From: G965215225 sp965215225
GTDB taxonomy: Bacteria; Pseudomonadota; Gammaproteobacteria; CBDBNL01; JAAOII01
Assembly: GCA_965215225.1 (NCBI GenBank)
Contig: OZ244039.1
Span: 1,550,001-1,614,000 of the forward strand
Direction: 5' to 3'
DNA length: 64,000 nucleotides
Position numbers and translations under genes: made by a program. Positions 8,601 through 18,056 of this stretch are shown piece after piece. The notes under the pieces were generated by a model. The model saw only the letters and a program-made list of their open reading frames with translations, was not told where the DNA came from and searched no databases. Numbering within the stretch: position 1 is the first letter of the stretch; each line of letters opens with the position of its first letter.

Positions 8601-11600
8601 GCTAAGACTACCCACCACAACCGAAGAAGAATAAAACTTAGCCTTATTAGCATTCCCCACCAGACCGCCTATGTTCCTACCAGTCCCACTCACCTCATCC
8701 ACCACTACCGATGAAGAATAAATCTCGGCCTCAGGACCACCTCCCATCATACCGCCTAGTTTACTATTGCCATTGCTATCCTGTCCGGCCGCAATCAAAC
8801 CGACCACAACCGATGAAGAAAAAACCTTAGTACCTGGTCCCCCGCCCACCAGACCGCCTATGAGATCACGAGTCCCGCGCACCTCAGCTGCCACAACCGA
8901 TGAAGAATGAATCCAAATATTTCTCGTATCTCCCCCTAGGCCGCCTACTAAACTATTCCCATGCACCTCAGCTGCCGCAACCGATGAAGAATAAATCCGA
9001 GCCACTATAGCAGGATCAGGCCTAGTACCATGATTAAGATATCCCACCAGACCACCTACCGCAGTATTCCCGCTTACCTCGGCTACCATAACCGATGAAG
9101 AATGAATCCGAGAACTTAACCCCGACCCCACCAGACCACCTATATTATTACCAGTCCCGCTCACCTCATCTACCGCAACAAAAGAATTAACAATCGTAGC
9201 TGAATGACCCCGCCCCACTAGACCGCCTACATTAGCATTCCCACTCACATTCCCCATCAGAACAGAAGAATAACTAATCGTGGCAGCATCCCCATTCCCC
9301 ACTAGACTGCCAACAAAATCATCACCTACCACTCGCTCAGCACTAAGCCTAAGATTGCGAATCTCTGAATCCGCGGCTATATGACCAAACAAGCCCACAC
9401 AATCCTCATTTGGACGACTAATGCTTAAACCACTAATCACAAAATCATTGCCCTCAAAAATCCCGCCAAAAGGACTACCATCACAGCTTCCTAAGGGTTG
9501 CCAGCCTTTGCCACTATCAGCATCCGTATAGGCTGCAAGACTTATATTCGCAACCAGCTCATAACCATGACACACCCTAAGGCCGCCAATACGACCACAG
9601 CCACCGGTGTTGAGCGGCGCACTTGCCGATAACCTACGCCCATTACCATTTAGAGCATACCTCACCGAATCCAATTCCGCCGCATTGGCTATCTCTATCA
9701 ATCTATCCCCATCAAGATCTATGTCCTCATCAGCATCACGGCAACCATCCCCATCAACATCATTAAAAGAATCACTCGTCCAGTCAGTCGCCCCAGTAGG
9801 ACATTGGTCTGAATTATCATTTACCCCATCATTATCGTCATCGGTATCCTCAACAGTATCACGGCAACCATCGCCATCATTATCGGTAAAAGCACCGCTT
9901 AGCCAGCCTGTCAACCCAGTAGGACATTGGTCTGAATGATCATTTATCCCATCATTATCACTATCTCCCTCCTCAACGAAAGTAAGTAACCTGGCTAAAC
10001 GAGTTCGGTTTAGAACGGGGCTACCACTTCCATCCAACGACCACCAGCTACGCCATTCGGCCGGAGCGATAGGAGCGCAGTCAATGGCAGGATACTCACT
10101 CGAAGTGCCGAAATCCCAGATGAGATTGTCAATGACTCGCTCACCCGCTGTTATGCTCCCACTATTATCCTTATCACACCAGACCGCCAATGGCTCATCT
10201 TCCCCATCACTAAATATATTCGTCTCAGTGTCCCAATCAGCATAAATTCCCCCTTCATCATAACTAATCGGCATCTGAAGAGCACTGGTGCTCCTACCAG
10301 AACCAATACTAAGCCTGCTGCTGCCAACACCACTCGTCAAACTGTCCCAATAGGAAGCAACTGCTTCCGTCCTAAAATCCCCATCCCCAACCAGCATATC
10401 AGTATCACTGCCTGAAACTACATAAGAATAAGCAACCTTACCCCTTTTAAATTCTCCTACCAGACCGCCTATATCAAGAGTACCAGTCCCGCTCAGACTC
10501 AGGTTACCCACCACAACCGAAGAAGAATAAATCTTAGCACCATTAGCATTCCCTACCAGACCGCCTATCCTAGTACCAGCCCCGCTCAGGTTCCCTACCA
10601 CGACCAATGAAGAAAAGATCACAGCATTTTGACTATCCCCCATCAAACCGCCTATTTTTCTATTCCTATATGCTTGACTTGTCGAAATTAAATCTGCCAC
10701 CACCGAAGAAGAAAAAATTTCAGCCTCCCCACCATTCCCCACCAGACCGCCTATGAACTCACCAGCCCCATGCACCTCCCCTGCCACAACCGAAGAAAAA
10801 TGAATCTCAACCTTTTTATCTCTACTCCACCCCACCAGACCGCCTACAGCAGCAGTATCCGCGCTCGAAGTCCCGCTCACCTTGGCTGCCACAACCGAAG
10901 AAGCAATAATCCGAGCACCTTGACCATCCCCCACCATACCGCCTATTTTTAGATGATTCCCGCTCACCTCATCTACTACAATCGAAGAAGCAATAATCTG
11001 AGCATCGCGACCATCCCCTACCATACCGCCTACATTATCATTCCCGCTCACTTCGGCTGCCACAACCGAAGAATCATTAATTCGAGCATTTTGACCGTCC
11101 CCCATCAGCCCGCCTATCCGATTATTTCCGCTCACTTCGGCTGCCTCTATCAAAGAAGCAATAATCCGAGCATCATGACCCCTCCCCACTAGACCGCCTA
11201 CATTAGCATTCCCACTCACATTCCCCATCAGAACAGAAGAAGAACTAATCGTGGCAGCATCCCCATTCCCCACTAGACTGCCAACAAAATCATTACCTAC
11301 CACTCGCTCAGCACTAAGCCTAAGATTACGAATCTCTGAATTCGCGGCTATATGACCAAACAACCCCACACAATTCTCATTTGAACGACTAATGCTTAAA
11401 CCACTAATCATAAAATCATTGCCCTCAAAAATCCCGCCAAAAGGACTACCATCACAGCTTCCTAAGGGTTGCCAGCCTTTGCCCGCATAGGCTGCAAGAC
11501 TTATATTCGCAACCAGCTCATAACCATGACACACCCTAAGGCCGCCAATACGACCACAGCCACCGGTGTTGAGCGGCGCACTTGCCGATAACCTACGCCC

Positions 11601-14600
11601 ATTACCATTTAGAGCATACCTCACCGAATCCAATTCCGCCGCATTGGCTATCTCTATCAATCTATCCCCATCAAGATCTATGTCCTCATCAGCATCACGG
11701 CAACCATCCCCATCAACATCATTAAAAGAATCACTTGTCCAGTCAGTCGCCCCAGTAGGACATTGGTCTGAATTATCATTTACCCCATCATTATCGTCAT
11801 CAGTATCTTCAACAGTATCACGGCAACCATCGCCATCATTATCGGTAAAAGCACCGCTTAGCCAGCCTGTCAACCCAGTAGGACATTGGTCTGAATGATC
11901 ATTTATCCCATCATTATCACTATCTCCTTCCTCAACGAAAGTAAGTAACCTAGCTAAACGAGTTCGGTTTAGAACGGGATTACCACTTCCATCCAACGAC
12001 CACCAGCTACGCCATTCGGCCGGAGCGATAGGAGCGCAGTCAATGGCAGGATACTCACTCGAAGTGCCGAAATCCCAAACGCGATTGTCATCGGTGTCTT
12101 CACCTTCTTCAATGATCCCACTATTATCCTTATCACACCAGACCGCCAGTGGCTCGTCAGTCATCCCATCGCTAAAGATATCGGTATGATTGTCCCAATC
12201 AGCATAAATCCCCCCTTCATCATAACTAGTCGGCATCTGAAGAGCACTGGTGCTCCTACCAGAACCAATACCAAGCCGGCTGCTGCCAACACCACTCGTC
12301 AAACTGTCCCAATAGGAAGCAACCGCAGCCGTGTCCATATTACTAACTCCAACCAGCATATCCGTATTACTGCCCGAAACTACATAAGAATAAGCAACCT
12401 TTGCACCGGGGTTGCTACCGGCAAATTCTCCTACCAGACCGCCTAGGTTCATACCGCTCCCGCTAAGATTACCCACCACAACCGATGAAGAATAAAACCT
12501 AGCCTTATTAGCATTCCCCACCAAACCGCCTACGTTCCTACCAGTCCCACTCACCTCACCCACCACAACCGATGAAGAAAAAATCTCGGCCTCAGGACCA
12601 CCCCCCATCATACCGCCTAGTTTACTATTCCCACGGTCATCCTGTCCTGCCGAAATCAAACCGGCCACAACCGATGAAGAAAAAACCTTAGTACCTGGTC
12701 CCCCGCCCACCAGACCACCTATGAGGTCACGAGTCCCTCTCACCTCACCTACCACAACCGAAGAAGTATGAATCCAAATATTTCTAGTATCACCCCCCAA
12801 GCCACCTACTAAACTACTCCCATGCACCTCAGCTGCCACAACCGATGAAGAATAAATCCGAGCTACTACAGCAGGATCAGGCCTAGCACCATGATTAAGA
12901 AATCCCACCAGACCGCCTACCGCAGTATTCCCGCTTACCTCGGCTACCATAACCGATGAAGAATGAATCCGAGAACTTAGCCCAGACCCCACCAAACCAC
13001 CTATATTATTACCAGTCCCGCTCACCTCATCTACCGCAACAAAAGAATTAACAATCGCAGCTGAATGACCCCGCCCCACCAAACCACCTACATTAGCATT
13101 CCCACTCACATTCCCCACCAGAACAAAAGAAGAACTAATCGTGGCAGCATCCCCATTTCCCACTAGACTGCCGACAAAATCATTACCCACCACTCGCTCA
13201 GCCCGAAGCTTAAGATTACGAATCTCTGAATTCGCGGCTATATGACCAAACAACCCCACACAATCCTCATTTGAACGACTAATGCTTAAACCACTAATCA
13301 TAAAATCATTGCCCTCAAAAGTCCCGCCAAAAGGACTACCATCACAGCTTCCTAAGGGTTGCCAGCCTTTGCCACTATCAGCATCCGTATAGGCTGCAAG
13401 ACTTATATTCGCAACCAGCTCATAACCATGACACACCCTAAGGCCGCCAATACGACCACAGCCACCGGTGTTGAGCGGCGCACTTGCCGATAACCTACGC
13501 CCATTACCATTTAGAGCATACCTCACTGAATCCAATTCCGTCGCATTGGCTATTTCTATCAATCCATTCCCATCAATATCTATGTCCGTATCATCTTGGG
13601 TCCCATCATTATCGCAATCGGGCTTTATTACACAATTTGCCGTCACTTCATCCTCATCCCTAATAGTATCCCCATCGCAATCTACTAGCAACGAACAGCT
13701 CACATTATTTGAATTAGTCTGAACCTCCCTCGCATCATCATCAGCCAATCCATCATTATCGTCATCGGTATCTTCATTACTATCATCTTGGCAACCATCC
13801 CCATCATTGTCGCTAGAACTATTGCTCGTCCAACTTGTCTCACCAGTAGGACAATCGTCTAAACTATCACCTACCCCATCATTATCGTCATCTGTATCTT
13901 CATTACCATCATCTTGGCAACCATCCCCATCATTGTCGGTCGATGAGTTGCTCATCCAGCTTGTCTCGCCAGTAGGACAGTCGTCTGAACTATCACCTAG
14001 CCCATCATTATCGTCATCTGTATCTTCACTACTATCATCTCGGCAACCATCCCCATCATTGTCGGTCGATGAGTTGCTCATCCAGCTTGTCTCGCCAGTA
14101 GAACAGTCGTCTGAACTATCACCTAGCCCATCATTATCGTCATCTGTATCTTCACTACTATCATCTCGGCAACCATCCCCATCATTGTCGGTCGATGAGT
14201 TGCTCATCCAGCTTGTCTCGCCAGTAGAACAGTCGTCTCCCTCATTATCAATACCATCTCCATCTATGTCCTCATCCACACTATCCGCTCGCCCATCTCC
14301 ATCCCTATTGGCTCCCGGCCGAATACCACCGCTTCTGTGGTCTGCCTCATTCTCTTCCCAAATAAAAACTATCTTCACCTCTTGCTCCCCTCCATCACTA
14401 AGAATCCCGGTAATCTCAAACTTCCAATCGAGGGCATCATCTAGCCCAGTGAAACTATGGTTGCCATCACTAAATGCGGTAATAGGAACAACCTCCCATA
14501 CTAACTCGTCTCCACTGGTTGCCGTGATGTTCAAAGAAGTGAAATTGCCAAATTCTAAAAAGTCCGATTGGTTGCTTATGACAAAACCATTGGCTATAGG

Positions 14601-15002
14601 AGCAAAAGTGAGATCTACCTCTAATAAAGAACGAGGAACTCCGCCCCCGCCATTTCCCCCTCCCGAACCACTGCTTCCGCTTTCGCCTTCTCCACCAGCA
14701 CAAGCAGTAAGAACTAAGAAGCCAGCCCCAATCAAACAGGAAAGAATACCCCGCCTCATGCTCGATAAAGTGGAAGACTTATGAGAAGGATTAGAAGCCA
14801 AGAAGCCTCTTGTTTGTCGGTAAAGAAATAAGGATGAGGCACACAAGGGCAGCATAGAGGAGGGACGATTTGAATATGGCGGCGTAATATTGGCAAGGCG
14901 GAAGCTAGCCAGCAACGAAAGGGATAGCTGCTTTAGCATAGCTAAAAATTCATAAAGAAATGTTTTACTCATATTCATTAATAGAGGTAGAAGCTGTTTC
15001 AT
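5616..15002 (-). CDS. Giant modular surface lipoprotein with TSP3-like and GLUG repeats (paralogue C, 3128 aa)
   Basis: The start at 15002 has GGAATGAAAT before ATG and a -10 box further up. It gives an 81-residue leader extension fused in frame to MRRGILSCLIGAGFLVLTAC (internal ATG 14759, a plausible alternative start), which ends in a lipobox. After the N-terminal domain come about four tandem 42-residue Ca-binding repeats (core TDNDGDGCRDD). Four large modules follow, each made of a GLIEIA...CHGYELVANISL segment, 9-17 GLUG repeats (VGGLVG) and a SEYPAIDC...EWRSWWSL domain. They are linked by DxDNDG-rich spacers with CPTG. The first three modules are nearly identical in DNA. The fourth is diverged and longer, with higher-order repetition of about four GLUG units. 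The protein should be a very long, Ca-stiffened surface fibre; adhesion is inferred, not shown. Confidence 0.85.
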   Translation of the reverse strand: MKQLLPLLMNMSKTFLYEFLAMLKQLSLSLLASFRLANITPPYSNRPSSMLPLCASSLFLYRQTRGFLASNPSHKSSTLSSMRRGILSCLIGAGFLVLTACAGGEGESGSSGSGGGNGGGGVPRSLLEVDLTFAPIANGFVISNQSDFLEFGNFTSLNITATSGDELVWEVVPITAFSDGNHSFTGLDDALDWKFEITGILSDGGEQEVKIVFIWEENEADHRSGGIRPGANRDGDGRADSVDEDIDGDGIDNEGDDCSTGETSWMSNSSTDNDGDGCRDDSSEDTDDDNDGLGDSSDDCSTGETSWMSNSSTDNDGDGCRDDSSEDTDDDNDGLGDSSDDCPTGETSWMSNSSTDNDGDGCQDDGNEDTDDDNDGVGDSLDDCPTGETSWTSNSSSDNDGDGCQDDSNEDTDDDNDGLADDDAREVQTNSNNVSCSLLVDCDGDTIRDEDEVTANCVIKPDCDNDGTQDDTDIDIDGNGLIEIANATELDSVRYALNGNGRRLSASAPLNTGGCGRIGGLRVCHGYELVANISLAAYTDADSGKGWQPLGSCDGSPFGGTFEGNDFMISGLSISRSNEDCVGLFGHIAANSEIRNLKLRAERVVGNDFVGSLVGNGDAATISSSFVLVGNVSGNANVGGLVGRGHSAAIVNSFVAVDEVSGTGNNIGGLVGSGLSSRIHSSSVMVAEVSGNTAVGGLVGFLNHGARPDPAVVARIYSSSVVAAEVHGSSLVGGLGGDTRNIWIHTSSVVVGEVRGTRDLIGGLVGGGPGTKVFSSSVVAGLISAGQDDRGNSKLGGMMGGGPEAEIFSSSVVVGEVSGTGRNVGGLVGNANKARFYSSSVVVGNLSGSGMNLGGLVGEFAGSNPGAKVAYSYVVSGSNTDMLVGVSNMDTAAVASYWDSLTSGVGSSRLGIGSGRSTSALQMPTSYDEGGIYADWDNHTDIFSDGMTDEPLAVWCDKDNSGIIEEGEDTDDNRVWDFGTSSEYPAIDCAPIAPAEWRSWWSLDGSGNPVLNRTRLARLLTFVEEGDSDNDGINDHSDQCPTGLTGWLSGAFTDNDGDGCRDTVEDTDDDNDGVNDNSDQCPTGATDWTSDSFNDVDGDGCRDADEDIDLDGDRLIEIANAAELDSVRYALNGNGRRLSASAPLNTGGCGRIGGLRVCHGYELVANISLAAYAGKGWQPLGSCDGSPFGGIFEGNDFMISGLSISRSNENCVGLFGHIAANSEIRNLRLSAERVVGNDFVGSLVGNGDAATISSSSVLMGNVSGNANVGGLVGRGHDARIIASLIEAAEVSGNNRIGGLMGDGQNARINDSSVVAAEVSGNDNVGGMVGDGRDAQIIASSIVVDEVSGNHLKIGGMVGDGQGARIIASSVVAAKVSGTSSADTAAVGGLVGWSRDKKVEIHFSSVVAGEVHGAGEFIGGLVGNGGEAEIFSSSVVADLISTSQAYRNRKIGGLMGDSQNAVIFSSLVVVGNLSGAGTRIGGLVGNANGAKIYSSSVVVGNLSLSGTGTLDIGGLVGEFKRGKVAYSYVVSGSDTDMLVGDGDFRTEAVASYWDSLTSGVGSSRLSIGSGRSTSALQMPISYDEGGIYADWDTETNIFSDGEDEPLAVWCDKDNSGSITAGERVIDNLIWDFGTSSEYPAIDCAPIAPAEWRSWWSLDGSGSPVLNRTRLARLLTFVEEGDSDNDGINDHSDQCPTGLTGWLSGAFTDNDGDGCRDTVEDTDDDNDGVNDNSDQCPTGATDWTSDSFNDVDGDGCRDADEDIDLDGDRLIEIANAAELDSVRYALNGNGRRLSASAPLNTGGCGRIGGLRVCHGYELVANISLAAYTDADSGKGWQPLGSCDGSPFGGIFEGNDFVISGLSISRPNEDCVGLFGHIAADSEIRNLRLSAERVVGDDFVGSLVGNGDAATISYSSVLMGNVSGNANVGGLVGRGHSATIVNSFVAVDEVSGTGNNIGGLVGSGLSSRIHSSSVMVAEVSGNTAVGGLVGYLNHGTRPDPAIVARIYSSSVAAAEVHGNSLVGGLGGDTRNIWIHSSSVVAAEVRGTRDLIGGLVGGGPGTKVFSSSVVVGLIAAGQDSNGNSKLGGMMGGGPEAEIYSSSVVVDEVSGTGRNIGGLVGNANKAKFYSSSVVVGSLSGSGMNLGGLVGEFAGKDPGAKVAYSYVVSGSNTDMLVGVSNMDTAAAASYWDSLTSGVGSSRLGIGSGRSTSALQMPTSYDEGGIYADWDTETDIFGDGMTDEPLAVWCDKDNSGIIEEGEDTDDNRVWDFGTSSEYPAIDCTPIAPAEWRSWWSLDGSGGPALNRTRLARLLTFVEDGDSDNDGVNDNSDQCPTGVTGWLSGAFTDNDGDGCRDTVEDTDDDNDGVNDNSDQCPIGATGWTSDSFNDADGDGCRDVDEEIDADGDGLIEIATAAQLDAVRHQLDGRGPSCSSCNGYELVRDISLAAYADADSGKGWQPLGSCDDSPFAGTFEGNDFMISGLSISRPTEDCVGLFGHIAADSEIRNLRLRAERVVGNDFVGSLVGRGHSAAIVNAFAVADEVNGAGENVGGLMGDGDDATISSSSVVVENVSGNANVAGLVGDGRRSEIVNSLVEAGEVSGTSNNVGGLVGFGDGAQIDFSSVVVGNVNGDNDVGGLVGDGKNNDIANSSVEATEVSGTGNNVGGLVGYGEYAQIDFSSAMVGNVNGDGENVGGLMGDGDDAAISSSSAVVGNVSGSANVAGLVGDGRDSEIVNSSVEAAEVSGTSNNVGGLVGFGGGAQIDFSSVVVGNVNGNNDVGGLVGDGQNTAIVNSSVVVSNMNGVEKIGGLVGNGDDATIGSSSAVVGNVRGSANVAGLVGWGEDARIVNSSVKAAEVRGTSNNVGGLVGFGRQAWIGFSSVMIGDVDGDDDVGGLVGDSQNTAIVNSLVVVNTVHGRDNVGGLLGSGNLANISSSSVVAGRVIGGSTIGGLAGDGQNAQIISSSVVAGDVRGGGSVGGLVGNFNFGKVAYSYVVSGSNTNMLAGDGDGTGVASYWDRETSRISNGNFGAPKTTRDLRNPTDYAAIYTSWDDETNIFDDGDVPLAVWCDKDHSGSIEADEEDDANRIWDFGTSSEYPAIRCTPITPGDWRDWWSLVGGKPVLDRARLDSLLPSLTDH
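8030..13560. repeat. Three near-identical tandem modules of about 1.9 kb inside the giant gene
   Basis: Blocks beginning with the same bases recur at about 9607, 11566 and 13468, which are offsets of 1959 and 1902 bp. The 333-bp segments 9607-9939 and 11566-11898 differ at only a few positions. Each block encodes one linker plus one GLUG module. Such long direct repeats inside a gene allow module gain or loss by homologous recombination and can collapse in assembly. Confidence 0.9.
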
Positions 15003-15036
15003 ATTTCATTCCATTTTTTATTAATTAAGAGGCTTC

Positions 15037-15042
15037 ATTGTA
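15037..15042 (-). promoter_or_regulatory. Predicted -10 box of giant lipoprotein gene
   Basis: TACAAT on the minus strand lies at the same relative place as the TATAAT boxes of paralogues B and D, 34 nt from the ATG at 15002. It is one base weaker than the others. Confidence 0.45.
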
Positions 15043-15054
15043 TCACTTTTATAG

Positions 15055-15300
15055 CTCTTTTATGGCTTTTTTATAGCTTTTTTATATCTCTCTTATATCT
15101 ATATCCTTATATCTATATCACTTTATATCTTTTCTAGTTATTTTTGTCTCAACTAGCACAACTAATAAGAGATGAATAGTTAATGTTGCCAGAATCATAA
15201 AAGGGAGATAGTTCAATTAGCATCAATTTAGCACCCATAGAGTTCCAAACCTAACAATGCTCCCGGCCGGTTATATGGCAGCTGCGCCATTGGGTTGTAG
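15055..15300. repeat. AT-rich low-complexity stretch and conserved cassette flank
   Basis: 15055-15130 holds repeated TTTTATAGCTTT and TATATCT motifs upstream of the giant gene. 15145-15300 repeats the cassette flank also seen at 5446-5600, ending in a remnant of the lipoprotein 3' end (CAGCTGCGCCATT). I see no gene. Confidence 0.5.
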
Positions 15301-15735
15301 CTGAGGGACTAGGTCAAAGCAAGTTGTCAGTTGTCAGTTTATTAAGGAAGGAAGCTGAGGGGCTAAATCAAAGCAAGTCGTCAGTTGTCAGTTTATTAAG
15401 GAAGGAAGCTGAGGGGCTAAATCAAAGCAAGTCGTCAGTTGTCAGTTTATTAAGGAAGGAAGCTGAGGGACTAAGTCAAAGCAAGTCGTCAGTTGTCAGT
15501 TGTCAGCTTATTAAGGAGGGAAACTGAGGGGCTAGGTCAAAGCAAGTCGTCAGTCGTCAGTTGTCAGTTTATTAAGGAAGGAAGCTGAGGGACTAAGTCA
15601 AAGCAAGTCGTCAGTTGCCAGTTTATTAAGGAAGGAAGCTGAGGGACTAGGCCAAAGCAAGTTGTTAGTTGCCAGTTTATTAAGGAAGGAAGCTGAGAGG
15701 CTAAATCAAAGCAAGTTGTCAGTTCAAGGAGGAAG
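15301..15735. repeat. Tandem array, eight units of 54 or 61 bp
   Basis: The core CAAAGCAAG recurs at 15315, 15369, 15423, 15477, 15538, 15599, 15653 and 15707. Two units carry an extra 7 bp (a doubled GTTGTCA/CAGTCGT). The unit is the same as in the array at 1.9-2.7 kb, and the array again abuts the 3' end of a lipoprotein gene (paralogue D). There are no spacers, so it is not a CRISPR array. Confidence 0.9.
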
Positions 15736-18012
15736 CAGACTGTCTAAGCGGGTCTGGTTGAGTTGGGGTTGGTCAGTCGCATTCAAGAACCACCAGCTAC
15801 GCCATTCGGCAGGGGGTATTGGAGTGCAGCGAATGGCGGGATACTCACTTGAAGTGCCGAAATCCCAGATGAGATTGTCACTGTTTTGTTCAGCTGTCTC
15901 AATGGTCTCGCTATTATCCCTATCACACCATTTAGTAATATCCTCTACCCCAGAATTGTCATCAATATTCACCCCATCGTCCCAAGTGACGTAAATCCCA
16001 TTATAGCCTTCTGGCGTCTGAAGATCACTAGTAGTCTTAGCTTCACCCTTATTGCCAGTAACGACATCACTAGTCTCACTGTCCCAATAAGAAGCAACTG
16101 CCTCTCCGTTGTTAGCCCCTATCAGCATACCAGCAGTGGTTCTACCTGAGACCACATAAGAATAAGCAACCTTGCCAGACAAAAAGTCTCCCGTCAGGCC
16201 ACCTGCATTACTACTCCCGCTCACCTGACCCACCACAACCGAAGAAGAAACAATCTGAGCATCAGAAGCAATCCCTATTAGACCACCCGTAAACAAGTTC
16301 CCGCTCACCTGACCCGCCACAACCGAAGAAGAAACAATCTGCATACCACCTCTACCATCCCCCACCAGACCACCTAAAAAAGTGTTCTCACTCACCATCT
16401 TACCCACCACAACCAAAGAAGAATGAATCCGAGCCGCTTGACCATCCCCCACCAGACCACCTGTACCACTACCATCACCACTCACTTGACCCACCACAAC
16501 CGAAGAAGCATGAATCCGAGCCAAGTTACCCCACCCCACCAGACCACCTGTACCACTACCACCACCACTCACTTGACCCACCACAACCGAAGAAGAAACT
16601 ATCCGAGCACCTTCACTATCCCCTATCAGGCCGCCAACCCTAGAGTTGCCTATCACTGTCTCGGCATGAAGAGTCAAATTGCGAATCTCTGAATTCGCAG
16701 CTATATGCCCAAACAAACCCACACAATCCTCACCTGAACGACTAATTTTTAGATCACTAATCATAAAACCATTGCCTTCAAATGTCCCATTAAAAGCAGT
16801 TCCTTGACATCCAAGCATAGAACTATCTGTATCATGACCCAAGGGTTGCCAGCCGTCACCACCACTATAGGCCGCAAGACTTATATCCGCAACCAGCTCA
16901 TAGCCATTACAGGGAACGATGACGTTGCCATTGCTACAGCCAGTGATATCAAGATCCGCACCTTCCGACATCCTAGTTCCATTGCCATTTAGAGCATAGC
17001 GAACTGAATTCAACTGCGCTTCTGTGGCTATCTCTATCAACCCATCGCCATCATCATCTATGTCCTCATCTGTATCATGGCAACCATCCCCATCATTGTC
17101 GGTAGAACCACTCCTCTGCCAACCTACTACGCCAGTAGGACATAGATCATCTGTATCATCCAACCCATCATTATCGTCATCTGTATCCTCAATATCATCT
17201 CGGCAACCATCCATATCATTGTCGTTAGAAGGATTACTTTGCCAGCCGGTCTCATCACCGAGATCATCACATTGGTCTCTCCCATTATCAATACCATCTC
17301 CATCTTTGTCCTCATCCACACTATTCGCTCGTCTATCTCCATCTGTATCCAGCCCTGGCCGAATGCCGCCGTTGTTGTAATCTTCTTCATTCTCTTCCCA
17401 GACAAAAGCTATCTCCACCTCTTGCTGCCTGCCATCACTAAGAGTCCCCATAATCTGAAAGGTATAATTGGATTGATCATCTAGTCCAGTAAATTCGTAG
17501 CTGCCACCAATAAATTCGGTTATGTTGATATTGCTCTCTTCTACTACCGACCCGTTGTCGCTGGTTGCCGTGATCTTCAAAGAAACTATATCGCCAAAGT
17601 CCGATTGGTTGTCTATTTGAAAACCGCCTTGTATGGGGGCAAAAGTAAGATTTACCTCCAACGGCCTAAGAGAACTAGCCTCGCTGCTTCCGCTTCCGCC
17701 TCCACCGCCAGCACAAGCAGTAAGAATCAGAAAGCCAGTCCCAACCAAGAAAAAGAGAATACCCCGCCCATGCCAGATTAAAGTGAGGAGCTTATGGGGG
17801 GGGGGGTTAGAAGCCAAGAAGCCTCTTGCTTGCCCATAAAGAAATAAGGGGAAGGCACACAGGGGCAGCATAGAGGAGGGGTGATTTGAATATAGCGGCC
17901 TAATATTGGCAAGGCGGAAGCTAGCCAATAACGAAAAAGGTAGCTGCTTTAGCATAGCTAAAAATTCATAAAGAGTTGTTTCACTCATATTCATTAATAG
18001 AAGTTTTTTCAT
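15724..18012 (-). CDS. Surface lipoprotein with TSP3-like and GLUG repeats (paralogue D), phase-variable candidate
   Basis: The frame of 762 codons starts at ATG 18012 behind GGAGTGAAAT. It begins with the leader MKKLLLMNMSETTLYEFLAM, crosses 11 C (read as NPPPH) and only then reaches the hydrophobic signal LFFLVGTGFLILTAC with lipobox. No Met lies between tract and lipobox, so translation must start upstream of the tract and the 11-nt length is needed for this frame. The rest follows the family plan: N-terminal domain, about three DxDGDG repeats, GLIEIA segment, about seven GLUG repeats, and a WCDRDNSE, EYPAIRC, EWRSWWFLN C-terminal domain. Surface location is expected. Function is unknown; Ca-dependent adhesion is an inference. 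Confidence 0.85.
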   Translation of the reverse strand: MKKLLLMNMSETTLYEFLAMLKQLPFSLLASFRLANIRPLYSNHPSSMLPLCAFPLFLYGQARGFLASNPPPHKLLTLIWHGRGILFFLVGTGFLILTACAGGGGGSGSSEASSLRPLEVNLTFAPIQGGFQIDNQSDFGDIVSLKITATSDNGSVVEESNINITEFIGGSYEFTGLDDQSNYTFQIMGTLSDGRQQEVEIAFVWEENEEDYNNGGIRPGLDTDGDRRANSVDEDKDGDGIDNGRDQCDDLGDETGWQSNPSNDNDMDGCRDDIEDTDDDNDGLDDTDDLCPTGVVGWQRSGSTDNDGDGCHDTDEDIDDDGDGLIEIATEAQLNSVRYALNGNGTRMSEGADLDITGCSNGNVIVPCNGYELVADISLAAYSGGDGWQPLGHDTDSSMLGCQGTAFNGTFEGNGFMISDLKISRSGEDCVGLFGHIAANSEIRNLTLHAETVIGNSRVGGLIGDSEGARIVSSSVVVGQVSGGGSGTGGLVGWGNLARIHASSVVVGQVSGDGSGTGGLVGDGQAARIHSSLVVVGKMVSENTFLGGLVGDGRGGMQIVSSSVVAGQVSGNLFTGGLIGIASDAQIVSSSVVVGQVSGSSNAGGLTGDFLSGKVAYSYVVSGRTTAGMLIGANNGEAVASYWDSETSDVVTGNKGEAKTTSDLQTPEGYNGIYVTWDDGVNIDDNSGVEDITKWCDRDNSETIETAEQNSDNLIWDFGTSSEYPAIRCTPIPPAEWRSWWFLNATDQPQLNQTRLDSLLPP
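17796..17806. repeat. Homopolymer of 11 G (11 C on coding strand) inside coding region of paralogue D
   Basis: The run codes for N-P-P-P-H between the leader and the signal peptide. Gain or loss of one base would put the signal peptide out of frame with the only available upstream start codons, so this is a direct on/off switch candidate. In the present sequence the frame is open (ON). Confidence 0.85.
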
Positions 18013-18056
18013 ATTTCACTCCATTTTTCATTAATTAATTAATTATTAGAGGCTTG

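Noticed and set aside
9607..9939. Two identical 110-codon plus-strand frames (here and at 11566-11898)
   Set aside because: They are antisense shadows; their identity only reflects the near-identical lipoprotein modules.
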